DNA of 64,000 bases from an uncultured Luminiphilus sp. (lineage in GTDB: Bacteria > Pseudomonadota > Gammaproteobacteria > Pseudomonadales > Halieaceae). The position numbers were made by a program, and so were the translations under genes. This document shows positions 18,105-26,192 of the stretch, in pieces. The stretch covers positions 1 through 64,000 of the forward strand of contig CALKNZ010000079.1 of NCBI GenBank assembly GCA_938091995.1. The letters run 5' to 3'. The notes below the pieces were generated by a model. It saw only the letters and a program-made list of their open reading frames with translations, did not search any database and was not told where the DNA came from. How positions within the stretch are numbered: position 1 is the stretch's first letter; every line of letters starts with the position of its first letter.

Positions 18105-19010
18105 ATGAGCCAAGCTCTCAACCGCTTTTCTTTCAGCTTACTGCTTACGACATATTTTGGAGCACTGGTAGGCGCCCCCATGTCCCAGGCAGGGACAGTT
18201 TTGCAGGCGACATTTGATTCAACTGTCCTGCAAGCGCCCTACCCCATGACCCTCTATGTTCCCGATGTACCGCCGAAATCTGGATCTGCGTATCCAGTAG
18301 TTTATTTACTGCACGGGTCCTTTGGCTCGGAAAATGACTGGCTGACCCATGGTGATCTCCAAGTCACTGCCGACCGACTCATCGCGTCGGGCGACATCCC
18401 ACCCACACTTATTGTCATGCCGGGATCTCAAAGCTGGTGGCTCAATGGGCACAACGAGCCCGCTGAAAGTGCATTTTTCGAGGATCTGCTCCCCTTCGTT
18501 GAGGCTAATTATCCGGTGGCCAGTCATCGAGCGGGGCGCTTCATTGCCGGACTATCCGCAGGTGGCTATGGCGCAACCCGTTTCGCTCTAATGTATCCCG
18601 AACGGTTTGGCGCCGCTGCAGCACTAAGTCCAGCGACGTATGTACCGCTCCCCCCCCAAAACTCATCCGCCTACAGGCATCCCGCTTTTCTCAACCGAGA
18701 GGGTCAATTTGACAGGGCGCTATGGCAAGAGAGTAACTATCCTGTTTATTGGGCTGACTATCTCACCAAGAACATCACCGTACCTTTTTACATTAACAGT
18801 GGCGATCACGATGAATTTAATATCGCCCATGAGGCCACCGCATTGTTCAGCATGCTGCGTGCCTACCAGCCCGATGCCGTCGAGCTACGCATCGTCGACG
18901 GCGCACACGAATGGCAGGTCTGGGCACAATCACTACCCGAGGTGCTGATATTTTTACTCACCCACCACCAATCAACCGCCTCTGATGACTCAACCCGTCA
19001 CCCTCACTAG
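18105..19010 (+). CDS. Secreted esterase (esterase D/PF00756 fold)
   Basis: 301 residues from ATG 18105 (an adjacent GTG at 18102 adds one). An N-terminal signal peptide ends near residue 30 (SQAG-TV). The alpha/beta-hydrolase features are VVYLLHGSFGSENDW for the oxyanion region, nucleophile Ser in GLSAGGYGA, an acidic residue in SGDHDEFN and the final His in DGAHEWQVW. Family members include S-formylglutathione hydrolase, feruloyl esterases and mycolyltransferase-like enzymes; the signal peptide argues against the cytoplasmic formaldehyde enzyme. Monocistronic as far as visible. Confidence 0.85.
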   Translation: MSQALNRFSFSLLLTTYFGALVGAPMSQAGTVLQATFDSTVLQAPYPMTLYVPDVPPKSGSAYPVVYLLHGSFGSENDWLTHGDLQVTADRLIASGDIPPTLIVMPGSQSWWLNGHNEPAESAFFEDLLPFVEANYPVASHRAGRFIAGLSAGGYGATRFALMYPERFGAAAALSPATYVPLPPQNSSAYRHPAFLNREGQFDRALWQESNYPVYWADYLTKNITVPFYINSGDHDEFNIAHEATALFSMLRAYQPDAVELRIVDGAHEWQVWAQSLPEVLIFLLTHHQSTASDDSTRHPH

Positions 19011-19133
19011 CGCCCGCTTAGGCGCAAAATTACCGGCTAGTGTTTGCAAAAAAAACAGGGTGGAAAATATTTCGCAATATCATCAGTATGTCGAGTCACA
19101 ATTTTATCGATGGCATTCAAAAGGAGCTTTACC

Positions 19134-19991
19134 GTGGCAGACGACTCTGAATACGTACCACCGACAGTATGGACGTGGAATAACGAGAACGGTGGGCGTT
19201 TCGCTAACATCAATCGCCCCACAGCCGGTGCCCAGTCTGAAAAGGCTTTACCCTTGGGAGAGCACCCCCAGCAGCTTTATTCCCTGGGAACTCCCAATGG
19301 CGTTAAAGTCACCATCATGCTCGAGGAGCTACTCGAGCTCGGTGAAGCCGATGCCGAATACGATGCTTGGCTGATCAATATTCAAGACGGCGCACAATTT
19401 TCATCCGGCTTCGTTGGCGTCAATCCCAACTCAAAAATACCCGCGCTCCTTGATCGCAGCGGGGACAAACCCGTTAGAGTATTCGAATCTGGAGCAATCT
19501 TGCTTCATTTGGCTGATAAGTTTGGTCATTACATGCCTAAAGACGGTGACTCCCGGGCCGAAGTTCTCAGCTGGCTGTTCTGGCTACAGGGTTCAGCCCC
19601 CTACTTAGGGGGAGGGTTTGGGCATTTTTATGCCTATGCACCCTTCAAAATGGAGTACCCGATTAACCGCTTTAGCATGGAAATAAAAAGGCATCTTGAC
19701 CTTTTAAATCAAAGACTTGAAGAGCACACCTATCTAGCCGGTGAAGATTACACGATTGCTGATATTGCCACTTGGCCCTGGTACGGAGCTCTGGCAAAGG
19801 GCCTGCTGTACGGGGCAGGAGAGTTTCTCGAGGTCGAGAGCTACACGCATGTGCAGCGCTGGGCTGATTTAATCAGTGAGCGACCTGCAGCTAAGCGCGG
19901 AAGGTTGGTAAACAAGGCTTGGGGAGACGAAGACAAGCAGCTGCTTGAGCGTCACAGCAGCACTGACTTCGATAAGATTAACTGGCGCTGA
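19134..19991 (+). CDS. yghU: Glutathione transferase family disulfide-bond oxidoreductase YghU
   Basis: 285 residues from GTG 19134, with GGAG 8 nt upstream; a longer frame from 19044 is less likely. Very close to E. coli YghU along its whole length: VWTWNNENGGRFANINRP, LYSLGTPNGVKVTIMLEELL, SSGFVGVNPNSKIPAL, WLFWLQGSAP and YTIADIATWPW. YghU binds two glutathione molecules and reduces disulfides; it belongs to the Nu class. N-terminal thioredoxin-like domain about 45-135, helical C-terminal domain after that. Redox defence role inferred from the family. Confidence 0.95.
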   Translation: MADDSEYVPPTVWTWNNENGGRFANINRPTAGAQSEKALPLGEHPQQLYSLGTPNGVKVTIMLEELLELGEADAEYDAWLINIQDGAQFSSGFVGVNPNSKIPALLDRSGDKPVRVFESGAILLHLADKFGHYMPKDGDSRAEVLSWLFWLQGSAPYLGGGFGHFYAYAPFKMEYPINRFSMEIKRHLDLLNQRLEEHTYLAGEDYTIADIATWPWYGALAKGLLYGAGEFLEVESYTHVQRWADLISERPAAKRGRLVNKAWGDEDKQLLERHSSTDFDKINWR

Positions 19992-20112
19992 GGCTTTGCA
20001 TCGATTCAATCGACACCCCGAGGCGTTAGGGTGTACACTCGCCGCCCGCTGCGCACCAACAACAATAAAAACCGCAGATACACTGACCTAGTTAAATGAC
20101 AGGGGGTTGAGC

Positions 20113-20466
20113 GTGTCAGACCTGAATAATGTGGCAAACGCCACACTTTTTACCAATGAAAACAAAGACCTACTCGCAAAAATGCTGGAAAAGGCGCTGT
20201 TAGAGCCCTTAGTGCCAATGGAACCTGCCGCAGCGCAAAAATACATGGAGCAGGTCGCTGTTCGCACCGCTACCGACAACCGAACCGATATTGAACTGTT
20301 TCAAATGGTACAACTTAGCAGCAGCGAATCGACCTACGTCATGCGTTTTGCGCTATTTGAGAACCGTCAAGCGATCGGCTTGGATATTATGGACGCCGAG
20401 AATGGGCAGTTTTTCATTCCAGAATCTTGCCCAATTTGCCAACTCGCCGAACCCACACTCAACTGA
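20113..20466 (+). CDS. Hypothetical small cytoplasmic protein
   Basis: 117 residues from GTG 20113, with AGGGGG just upstream (the frame opens at TTG 20107). No signal peptide or membrane segment. It ends with a CPICQL stretch, a CxxC pair that could bind metal or act in redox. I do not recognise a family. Its stop is 7 nt before the start of the MFS exporter gene, so the two are probably cotranscribed. Confidence 0.6.
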   Translation: MSDLNNVANATLFTNENKDLLAKMLEKALLEPLVPMEPAAAQKYMEQVAVRTATDNRTDIELFQMVQLSSSESTYVMRFALFENRQAIGLDIMDAENGQFFIPESCPICQLAEPTLN

Positions 20467-20473
20467 AGCCCAT

Positions 20474-21682
20474 GTGAAGGAACGTATTACCTTCACTACC
20501 CTTGTCGCTCTGGTCGCCTATGCGGCCATTGCCACTGACCTTTACTTGCCCGCGATTCCCGCGATGGTGGCCGAATTTGGCGCCACAGCTTCTGATGGCC
20601 AGCTAACACTCTCGACCTTCATGCTAGGCATCGCGGTAGGACAACTGATCTTTGGTCCCCTTTCAGATTACTACGGGCGTTTGCCTGTCGTTAAGCTGGG
20701 TACCGCTCTATTCTTGGCGACCTCGGTAGCCTGTGCGCTGGCCTCGTCAATGGAATTCCTGTGGCTCGCGAGACTCGCTCAAGGCTTAGCCGCAGCTAGC
20801 GGTCCCGTTATCGCCAGGGCTATTGTCCGAGACCGCTATGAGGGCCCACAGGCCGCACAAATCATGGCCATTCTGTCGGGTGCCATGGCTGTCGTCCCCT
20901 TAATGGCGCCAACCGCGGGTGCTTGGCTGCTAATTTTGGTGAGCTGGCGTGCCACCTACATCGCACTGGCAGTTTTTGCTTTCCTCGTGCTTTTAGGGCT
21001 ACGTAGTTTCGAGGAATCGGCCCCGAATATTCGTGAAGGTAGTATTGGCATCGGACGGGTACTCAAACACTTTTCAACCTGTTTGAAAAACCGACGTTTT
21101 GTGGGCTACCAGATCTGTGGAACAGCCGCTTTCTCAGCCATCCTTGCTTACCTCTCTACGGTCTCCTTCTTTATGCAAGATGTCTTCGCACTACCCACAC
21201 AGTATTTTGGGTATGCCTTTGCAGTGACCGTGGCAGGATTTATGGTGGGCGCTCTTTTGTGTGCCCGTATTGTTATCCACCTGGGCATTAACCGCACGTT
21301 AGCATTGGGCACCACACTGTCACTGCTGGGCGCCATAGGGCAAACCTTGAGCGCAAGTTTTACCGACCCTCCCATTATCCTGCTAGCAGGCTGCTCTTTT
21401 GTGATGTTTCTGGGTGTAGGCTTCACCTCGGCAAACGCTACCATGGGCGCTTTGTCACTTTTCCCCGATCATGCCGGCTCTGCTTCTGCCGTTTTTGGCT
21501 TCACCCAGTCGTCTGTTGCCGCTCTTGTAGGACTCTGCGCCGGCTACTTTTACGATGGGTCATTGACCTCGGTGACCAATATCATGCTGATCTGTGCTGG
21601 TATCGGCATGCTGGGCCTGCCCTTGGCAAAAGCTCAAATACCCGTAAGGGGGAGTAGCTGGATTCGGCCTAGAAGCAGATAA
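20474..21682 (+). CDS. MFS drug-resistance transporter, Bcr/CflA type
   Basis: 402 residues from GTG 20474, which gives the usual length; the frame is open to 20291 but that would overlap the previous gene by 170 nt. Twelve hydrophobic segments. N-terminal ATDLYLPAIP is the Bcr/CflA/DHA1 hallmark in helix 1, followed by GQLIFGPLSDYYGRLPVV, the MFS loop 2-3 motif. Proton-driven export of drugs or metabolites through the inner membrane is expected. Follows a small unknown gene closely. Weak ribosome-binding site suggests coupling. Confidence 0.9.
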   Translation: MKERITFTTLVALVAYAAIATDLYLPAIPAMVAEFGATASDGQLTLSTFMLGIAVGQLIFGPLSDYYGRLPVVKLGTALFLATSVACALASSMEFLWLARLAQGLAAASGPVIARAIVRDRYEGPQAAQIMAILSGAMAVVPLMAPTAGAWLLILVSWRATYIALAVFAFLVLLGLRSFEESAPNIREGSIGIGRVLKHFSTCLKNRRFVGYQICGTAAFSAILAYLSTVSFFMQDVFALPTQYFGYAFAVTVAGFMVGALLCARIVIHLGINRTLALGTTLSLLGAIGQTLSASFTDPPIILLAGCSFVMFLGVGFTSANATMGALSLFPDHAGSASAVFGFTQSSVAALVGLCAGYFYDGSLTSVTNIMLICAGIGMLGLPLAKAQIPVRGSSWIRPRSR

Positions 21683-21697
21683 TATCAAAATGAGGCG

Positions 21698-21712
21698 GCC
21701 CTTCCCGAGGGC
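21698..21712 (+). other. GC hairpin before the decarboxylase gene
   Basis: GCCCT/AGGGC stem with a 5-nt loop, between the MFS stop and the next start. The following sequence (GCTGTTGTTC) is only moderately T-rich, so it is at best a weak terminator or attenuator. Confidence 0.3.
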
Positions 21713-21735
21713 GCTGTTGTTCAAAGGAGATCACT

Positions 21736-23082
21736 GTGCACGAAATTAACAAGGACATGGAAGTTCTCACCCAGGCCATCGTTCGCTACGCCATCGAAAG
21801 AGTGCGAATGGACCCACCAACCTTGGACAGCGCCCGACCCGAATCTGAACTGCAAGCTATGGCAGGACAAACGGTTACAGCCGACGGCTTAGGTGGACTT
21901 GAGGCACTGCGCGTCTTCACCGATGTATTGGCTCCCGCGTGTCTATCAGTCGATCACCCTCGCTTACTCGCATTTGTACCAGCAGCACCTACAGAAGCCG
22001 CTACCTTGTTTGACTTGGTCGTGGGTGCTTCCAGTATTTTTGGCGGGACATGGATGGAAGGGTCTGGAGCTGTCTACGCTGAAAATCAGGCATTGCGCTG
22101 GATCTCTGATCTCGCTGGTTTTCCGGAAGAAGCGGGCGGTGTGTTTGTCAGCGGAGGCACTGCAGGTAATCTCTCGGCCCTCACCGCTGCTCGCCACGAA
22201 TGGCGACGCAAGGACGCCAGCAAGCGCTCGGTGCGCGGTCTTATCGTTTCTTCGAAAGGCGCGCACGCCTCAATTGCTCAAGCCGCTCATGTCATGGATG
22301 CAGACCTTGTTGAAACTGGAGCTCATCGACTGACCGGTGAGGACGTGGCTACCACGATCAATACATTGACCGCAGAGGATCGCTCGCGCCTATTTGCAGT
22401 GGCCTGTACTGCAGGTACCACTAATCTTGGCATCATTGATGATATGGCATCTATCGCTGATGTTTGCGAGCAAGAATCGCTGTGGATGCATGTGGACGGC
22501 GCCTACGGTGGTGCAGGCCTGGCGGCACCTTCGGTTCGCGATCAATACGCCGGTATTGAACGCGCCGACACCTTTATTGTTGATCCCCACAAATGGCTGT
22601 TTGCTCCCTTTGATTGCTGCGCCCTCATTTACCGCGATCCCGCAACTGCTCGCCGTGCGCATCAGCAAAAAGGTGACTATCTTGAAGTCCTGTACGACGG
22701 CGAGTGGAATCCTTCTGATTATGCCCACCATTTATCCCGACGCGCGCGGGGACTACCTCTGTGGTTTAGCCTAGCGACTCATGGCACCCATGCTTACACA
22801 GAAGCTGTAGAGCGCAGCCTTCAAGTCACTCACGAAGCCGTTAAGCTGATAGAGGCACACCCCAATCTTGAAATGGTGGTCCCTTCTCAGCTATCGATTT
22901 GTGTTTTTAGGCGACCCGGTTGGACGCCTGAGGACTACAGTGCCTGGAGCGACAAGCTGCTGAATGATGGACTTGGATTTGTCACCCCGACAAAACATGA
23001 GGGAGAAACGGTACTCCGATTTTGTATCGTCAATCCTCGTACGGGCGTCGATGATATCCGCATGATTTTAGATACGTTGTAA
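21736..23082 (+). CDS. PLP-dependent decarboxylase (group II, aromatic-amino-acid type)
   Basis: 448 residues. GTG start with AAAGGAG upstream. Fold-type I decarboxylase features: FVSGGTAGNLSAL near 138-150 for phosphate binding, HASIAQAA near 176, HVDGAYGGAG with the Asp that pairs with the PLP ring nitrogen, and DPHKW with the Schiff-base Lys. Closest in pattern to aromatic-L-amino-acid/diaminobutyrate-type decarboxylases; it removes CO2 from an amino acid in the cytoplasm. The gene lies 2 nt before a WYL regulator, which may sense a related ligand. The amino acid is not predictable. Confidence 0.88.
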   Translation: MHEINKDMEVLTQAIVRYAIERVRMDPPTLDSARPESELQAMAGQTVTADGLGGLEALRVFTDVLAPACLSVDHPRLLAFVPAAPTEAATLFDLVVGASSIFGGTWMEGSGAVYAENQALRWISDLAGFPEEAGGVFVSGGTAGNLSALTAARHEWRRKDASKRSVRGLIVSSKGAHASIAQAAHVMDADLVETGAHRLTGEDVATTINTLTAEDRSRLFAVACTAGTTNLGIIDDMASIADVCEQESLWMHVDGAYGGAGLAAPSVRDQYAGIERADTFIVDPHKWLFAPFDCCALIYRDPATARRAHQQKGDYLEVLYDGEWNPSDYAHHLSRRARGLPLWFSLATHGTHAYTEAVERSLQVTHEAVKLIEAHPNLEMVVPSQLSICVFRRPGWTPEDYSAWSDKLLNDGLGFVTPTKHEGETVLRFCIVNPRTGVDDIRMILDTL

Positions 23083-23084
23083 CC

Positions 23085-23945
23085 GTGGAGCAGGCACTAC
23101 CCTATCGATGGGATCTTTTACTGCGTTATCGATTTATTGAGTGCATCGCACTCTGGGAGGGTCGACTCACCACTCGCCATCTGGTGGAAACCTTCGGTAT
23201 TGGGCGACAACAAGCTAGCAAGGACATCAATACCTATAATCGCAGCGTTGCTCCAGACAACCTACGCTACGACAAATTTTTAAAGGGCTATGAACCCAAT
23301 GCGCATTTTAAACCGACGGTTACCCGAGGCCTTGCGGAAGAATACCTGCAGTTATTAGCCAATCGTAGCGAACTGCACCGTACTTTTTCTTCTGTCGCCT
23401 TACCCCAAGGAAACACGGAAGTTTTAGAGCCGCCGATTCGTCCCGTTGCGCCAGAACTGCTGCGACCGCTTCTGCAAGCAGCTAGGGAGCAGCAACGCTT
23501 AGAGGTTGATTACGTATCACTTAACAACCCCAGTAGAGAGGGACGAATCATCGCTCCTCATACTTTAGTTTGGACCGGACTGCGCTGGCATGTTCGAGGC
23601 TGGTGTGAACAAAACCAGGGGTTTAGAGATTTTGTCCTCAGTCGATTCAGAGGCATCCCCGAACTGCTAGGACCAGCAACACAATGCAGTGATGATGATA
23701 AAGATTGGCATAGAACTATTGAGATAATACTCATGCCCGATCCTCGCCTCTCCGAGGCCCAACGCGCTGTTGTCGCCACAGATTTTGGTATGGATAAGGG
23801 GCGCCTCAATGTTCATGTGCGTGCAAGATTGGCCAACTATTTGTTGCAACTACTCAACATCGAAACCGGTGACCCCTTGTCTGACCCTAAAGCCCAACAG
23901 GTCATTATTGCAAACAAAGACGATATTTCAGACTGGCTGTTCTAG
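23085..23945 (+). CDS. WYL-domain transcriptional regulator (BrxR/CapW-like architecture)
   Basis: 286 residues from GTG 23085, 2 nt after the decarboxylase stop. The N-terminal 80 residues form a winged helix: RLTTRHLVETFGIGRQQASK, then DINTYNRSVAPDNLRYD. This layout, a helix-turn-helix where the recognition helix reads QASKDI, followed by a YD..LKGY beta wing, resembles BrxR/CapW regulators. A WYL domain follows (about 130-205) with LVWTGLRWHVRGWC and the RDFVLSRFRGI strand, and a WCX-like C-terminal end. BrxR and CapW repress phage-defence operons, but no defence gene is seen nearby. Regulation of the adjacent decarboxylase is an alternative. Family firm, subgroup likely. Confidence 0.82.
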   Translation: MEQALPYRWDLLLRYRFIECIALWEGRLTTRHLVETFGIGRQQASKDINTYNRSVAPDNLRYDKFLKGYEPNAHFKPTVTRGLAEEYLQLLANRSELHRTFSSVALPQGNTEVLEPPIRPVAPELLRPLLQAAREQQRLEVDYVSLNNPSREGRIIAPHTLVWTGLRWHVRGWCEQNQGFRDFVLSRFRGIPELLGPATQCSDDDKDWHRTIEIILMPDPRLSEAQRAVVATDFGMDKGRLNVHVRARLANYLLQLLNIETGDPLSDPKAQQVIIANKDDISDWLF

Positions 23946-24094
23946 GGCGTTGCTAAGCTGTAACTCAGTGAACTGTTGGCATAACCATCAAGTTTTGTGA
24001 GTGACCTCACACAAACTAGCACTCAAGCTTTGTAATGCAGCACTCGTTGGCTAGATTGGAAGGCCTTAATCAAGTTAATAACTCCGAGATATCC

Positions 24095-24376
24095 ATGAAC
24101 GCATCAGCGGCGCTCAATGCCCATACTGCCTCCTCTGAACGGCGAGGCCGACATTCTGCCGTTCCCGAACAGCTTGAAAAACTATTAAGCTTTGAGCAGT
24201 CAGTAACGCTCACAGCCAAGAGCCAGTTTGGATGGACCCTAGCTTTTGTTCGACGACCACTATTTCAGGACGTCGAAGTGGTCATCCAGAATCCCGAACG
24301 CACAGAGTTCATGGCGATTGAGGAGGATGGCTCGACCCGACCTTTTTACAACGTGCGAAGTGGTGACTTCCGCTAA
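24095..24376 (+). CDS. Hypothetical small protein
   Basis: 93 residues from ATG 24095 (preceded by CCGAGA); an ATG at 24035 would give 113. Soluble, with QLEKLLSFEQSVTLTAKSQFGW and a VVIQNPERTEFMAIEEDGS stretch that reads like a small beta-rich domain. No family recognised. It is closed by a strong terminator 25 nt after the stop, which supports it being a genuine transcription unit. Confidence 0.65.
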   Translation: MNASAALNAHTASSERRGRHSAVPEQLEKLLSFEQSVTLTAKSQFGWTLAFVRRPLFQDVEVVIQNPERTEFMAIEEDGSTRPFYNVRSGDFR

Positions 24377-24401
24377 ACTGAACGCCTCGAAGAACAGCTA
24401 G

Positions 24402-24429
24402 CGGCTCACCTCGGTGGGCCGTTTTTTTT
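24402..24429 (+). terminator. Intrinsic terminator
   Basis: Stem CGGCTCACC / GGTGGGCCG (one G-U pair, tight CTCG turn) followed by eight T residues. It ends the small hypothetical gene and lies just before the DUF429 start. Confidence 0.93.
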
Positions 24430-24440
24430 AGAGGTGTGAT

Positions 24441-25139
24441 ATGCGAATACTAGGCATTGACGGTTGCCGAGGGGGCTGGATCGGCATTTGGTACAGCACT
24501 AAAGCCCTTGACTGGTACTTCAGCCCCTCACTAGACGACCTAATGACACAACATATCCCCACCCGTGCATTCATCGACATGCCCATCGGGCTCTCTAGCA
24601 AAGGACCGAGGTTGTGTGATCGTGCGGCCCGTCAAATGCTGGGGCGAAAATTTTCAAGCTCCGTATTTCCGACACCTGCTCGGCTAGCGTTGAACGCCAC
24701 AGAATACCCACAAGCCAATGCGCTTAATCGACAACAAACCGGTAGTGGCCTCAGCAAACAAACCTACTACCTACTACCAAAAATTCGTGAAGTTGATGGT
24801 TGGCTACGGGACCCTTCTCACCCGACCGGGCTGCTCCGAGAGGCCCATCCCGAGGTTGCATTTAACGCCATCAAGGGCACATCGCTGAGTTACAAAAAAA
24901 AGACGGCCGAAGGGTTTAAAGAGCGACTGCAGTTACTCTGTCAGCTGGATAAGCGCGTGGCTGCATTGACACAAGTCATATTGACAACAACTCGGCGCAA
25001 GGATATCGCCGCAGACGATATTCTAGACGCCTGCTGTTTAGCCGTTATGCCCCTCGCAGGTCGACTTCAGACACTCCCAACAGCACCCGAAGAAGATGAC
25101 CAAGGCCTCAAAATGGAAATTTGTTTTTACGGCTCGTGA
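24441..25139 (+). CDS. DUF429 family protein (predicted RNase H-like fold)
   Basis: 232 residues. N-terminal RILGIDGCRGGW and FIDMPIGL strands, then CDRAARQMLG and REAHPEVAF, define DUF429 (COG2410/4923), predicted to share the RNase H/actin-like fold. The acidic residues in GIDG and IDMP could bind metal. AGAGGTGTGAT precedes the ATG. The biological role of the family is not established. It converges on the DUF808 gene. Confidence 0.85.
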   Translation: MRILGIDGCRGGWIGIWYSTKALDWYFSPSLDDLMTQHIPTRAFIDMPIGLSSKGPRLCDRAARQMLGRKFSSSVFPTPARLALNATEYPQANALNRQQTGSGLSKQTYYLLPKIREVDGWLRDPSHPTGLLREAHPEVAFNAIKGTSLSYKKKTAEGFKERLQLLCQLDKRVAALTQVILTTTRRKDIAADDILDACCLAVMPLAGRLQTLPTAPEEDDQGLKMEICFYGS

Positions 25140-25279
25140 GCGTTTAAACCTTTCAGCCCGCCCTTCCCATACACGTCACGGCGTTGGGATTGTGCTTAAA
25201 ATTTAAAACTCAATACACCGCACCCGGAGCATCGTCTAGTGATCTCGATCAGCTGAATCCTAGATCAAGTTAACCGCCG

Positions 25280-26188
25280 TCAAGCTCGCAGAGTAGCAAT
25301 ACCGGCAAAAATCTTAACCATGATATAACCCGAACCGAGTCCTAAAACCCCACCACACAGCGTGGGCACAAGACTCCCTAATGCGCCCCATTCTCCCGCC
25401 AAATCCTCGATACCGTGCGCAACCGATGGCATTGCGTGCACAAGAATACCGCCACCTACCAAAAACATTGCGACGGTGCCCACCACGGATAAACCCTTCA
25501 TAAGTCTAGGCGCAAACCAGAGCAATGCCGCACCTATTCGACGCAACCCACGATGCCAAAAACTAGAGCCTGCCTGCTGGTTTAATAAAAGTCCGAGGTC
25601 ATCAATCTTGACGATCCCTGCCACCAAACCATAGACCCCGATGGTCATTAACGTTGCGATACCTGCCAGCACAATGAGCTGCGTGAGATATGCCTGCCCC
25701 TCTACCACTCCTAGCGTAAGAACAATGATCTCTGCTGACAAGATGAAGTCTGTGCGCACGGCGCCCCGTATTTTATCGCGCTCTAGCTGGGCCAAATCAC
25801 AGTCGGGGTCTGCGAGGTGCTGCATGACCTCTGCCGCCTGTTCTTGAGAGTGACTACCAACACCGTGCAGCAACTTTTCCGCGCCTTCAAAGCATAGATA
25901 TAGGCCACCACAAACGAGTAACGGTGTAATGAGTATGGGGATAAATGCGGAGATCAGCAGTGCCGCTGGCACCAAGATCAGTTTGTTAATAAACGACCCT
26001 TTCGCTACCGCCCAAACCACGGGTAATTCACGGTCGGGCCTAACACCGAGAACGCGCTCCGCGTTAACGGCGAGATCATCACCTAGAACACCCGCACTTT
26101 TTTTAGCGGCAATCTTAGTCATTAGAGCAACGTCATCAAGAACCGCGGCAATATCATCGACCAGCGCTAACAAACTACCAAAAGCCAT
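25280..26188 (-). CDS. yedI: DUF808 inner-membrane protein (YedI family)
   Basis: 302 residues. The conserved N-terminus (FGSLLALVDDIAAVLDDVA and KKSAGVLGDDLAVNAE) is diagnostic of YedI/DUF808. Five to six membrane segments follow, with VCGGLYLCFEGAEKLLHG near 100. Function unknown, suggested transporter-like. Its start lies 4 nt after the ppk stop, so it is probably expressed from the ppk transcript. Confidence 0.9.
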   Translation of the reverse strand: MAFGSLLALVDDIAAVLDDVALMTKIAAKKSAGVLGDDLAVNAERVLGVRPDRELPVVWAVAKGSFINKLILVPAALLISAFIPILITPLLVCGGLYLCFEGAEKLLHGVGSHSQEQAAEVMQHLADPDCDLAQLERDKIRGAVRTDFILSAEIIVLTLGVVEGQAYLTQLIVLAGIATLMTIGVYGLVAGIVKIDDLGLLLNQQAGSSFWHRGLRRIGAALLWFAPRLMKGLSVVGTVAMFLVGGGILVHAMPSVAHGIEDLAGEWGALGSLVPTLCGGVLGLGSGYIMVKIFAGIATLRA

Positions 26189-26192
26189 AGTT

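Noticed and set aside
23085-25139. BREX or CBASS defence island around the WYL regulator
   Set aside because: No nuclease, methylase, cyclase or effector genes are recognisable; neighbours are a decarboxylase, a small unknown protein and DUF429.
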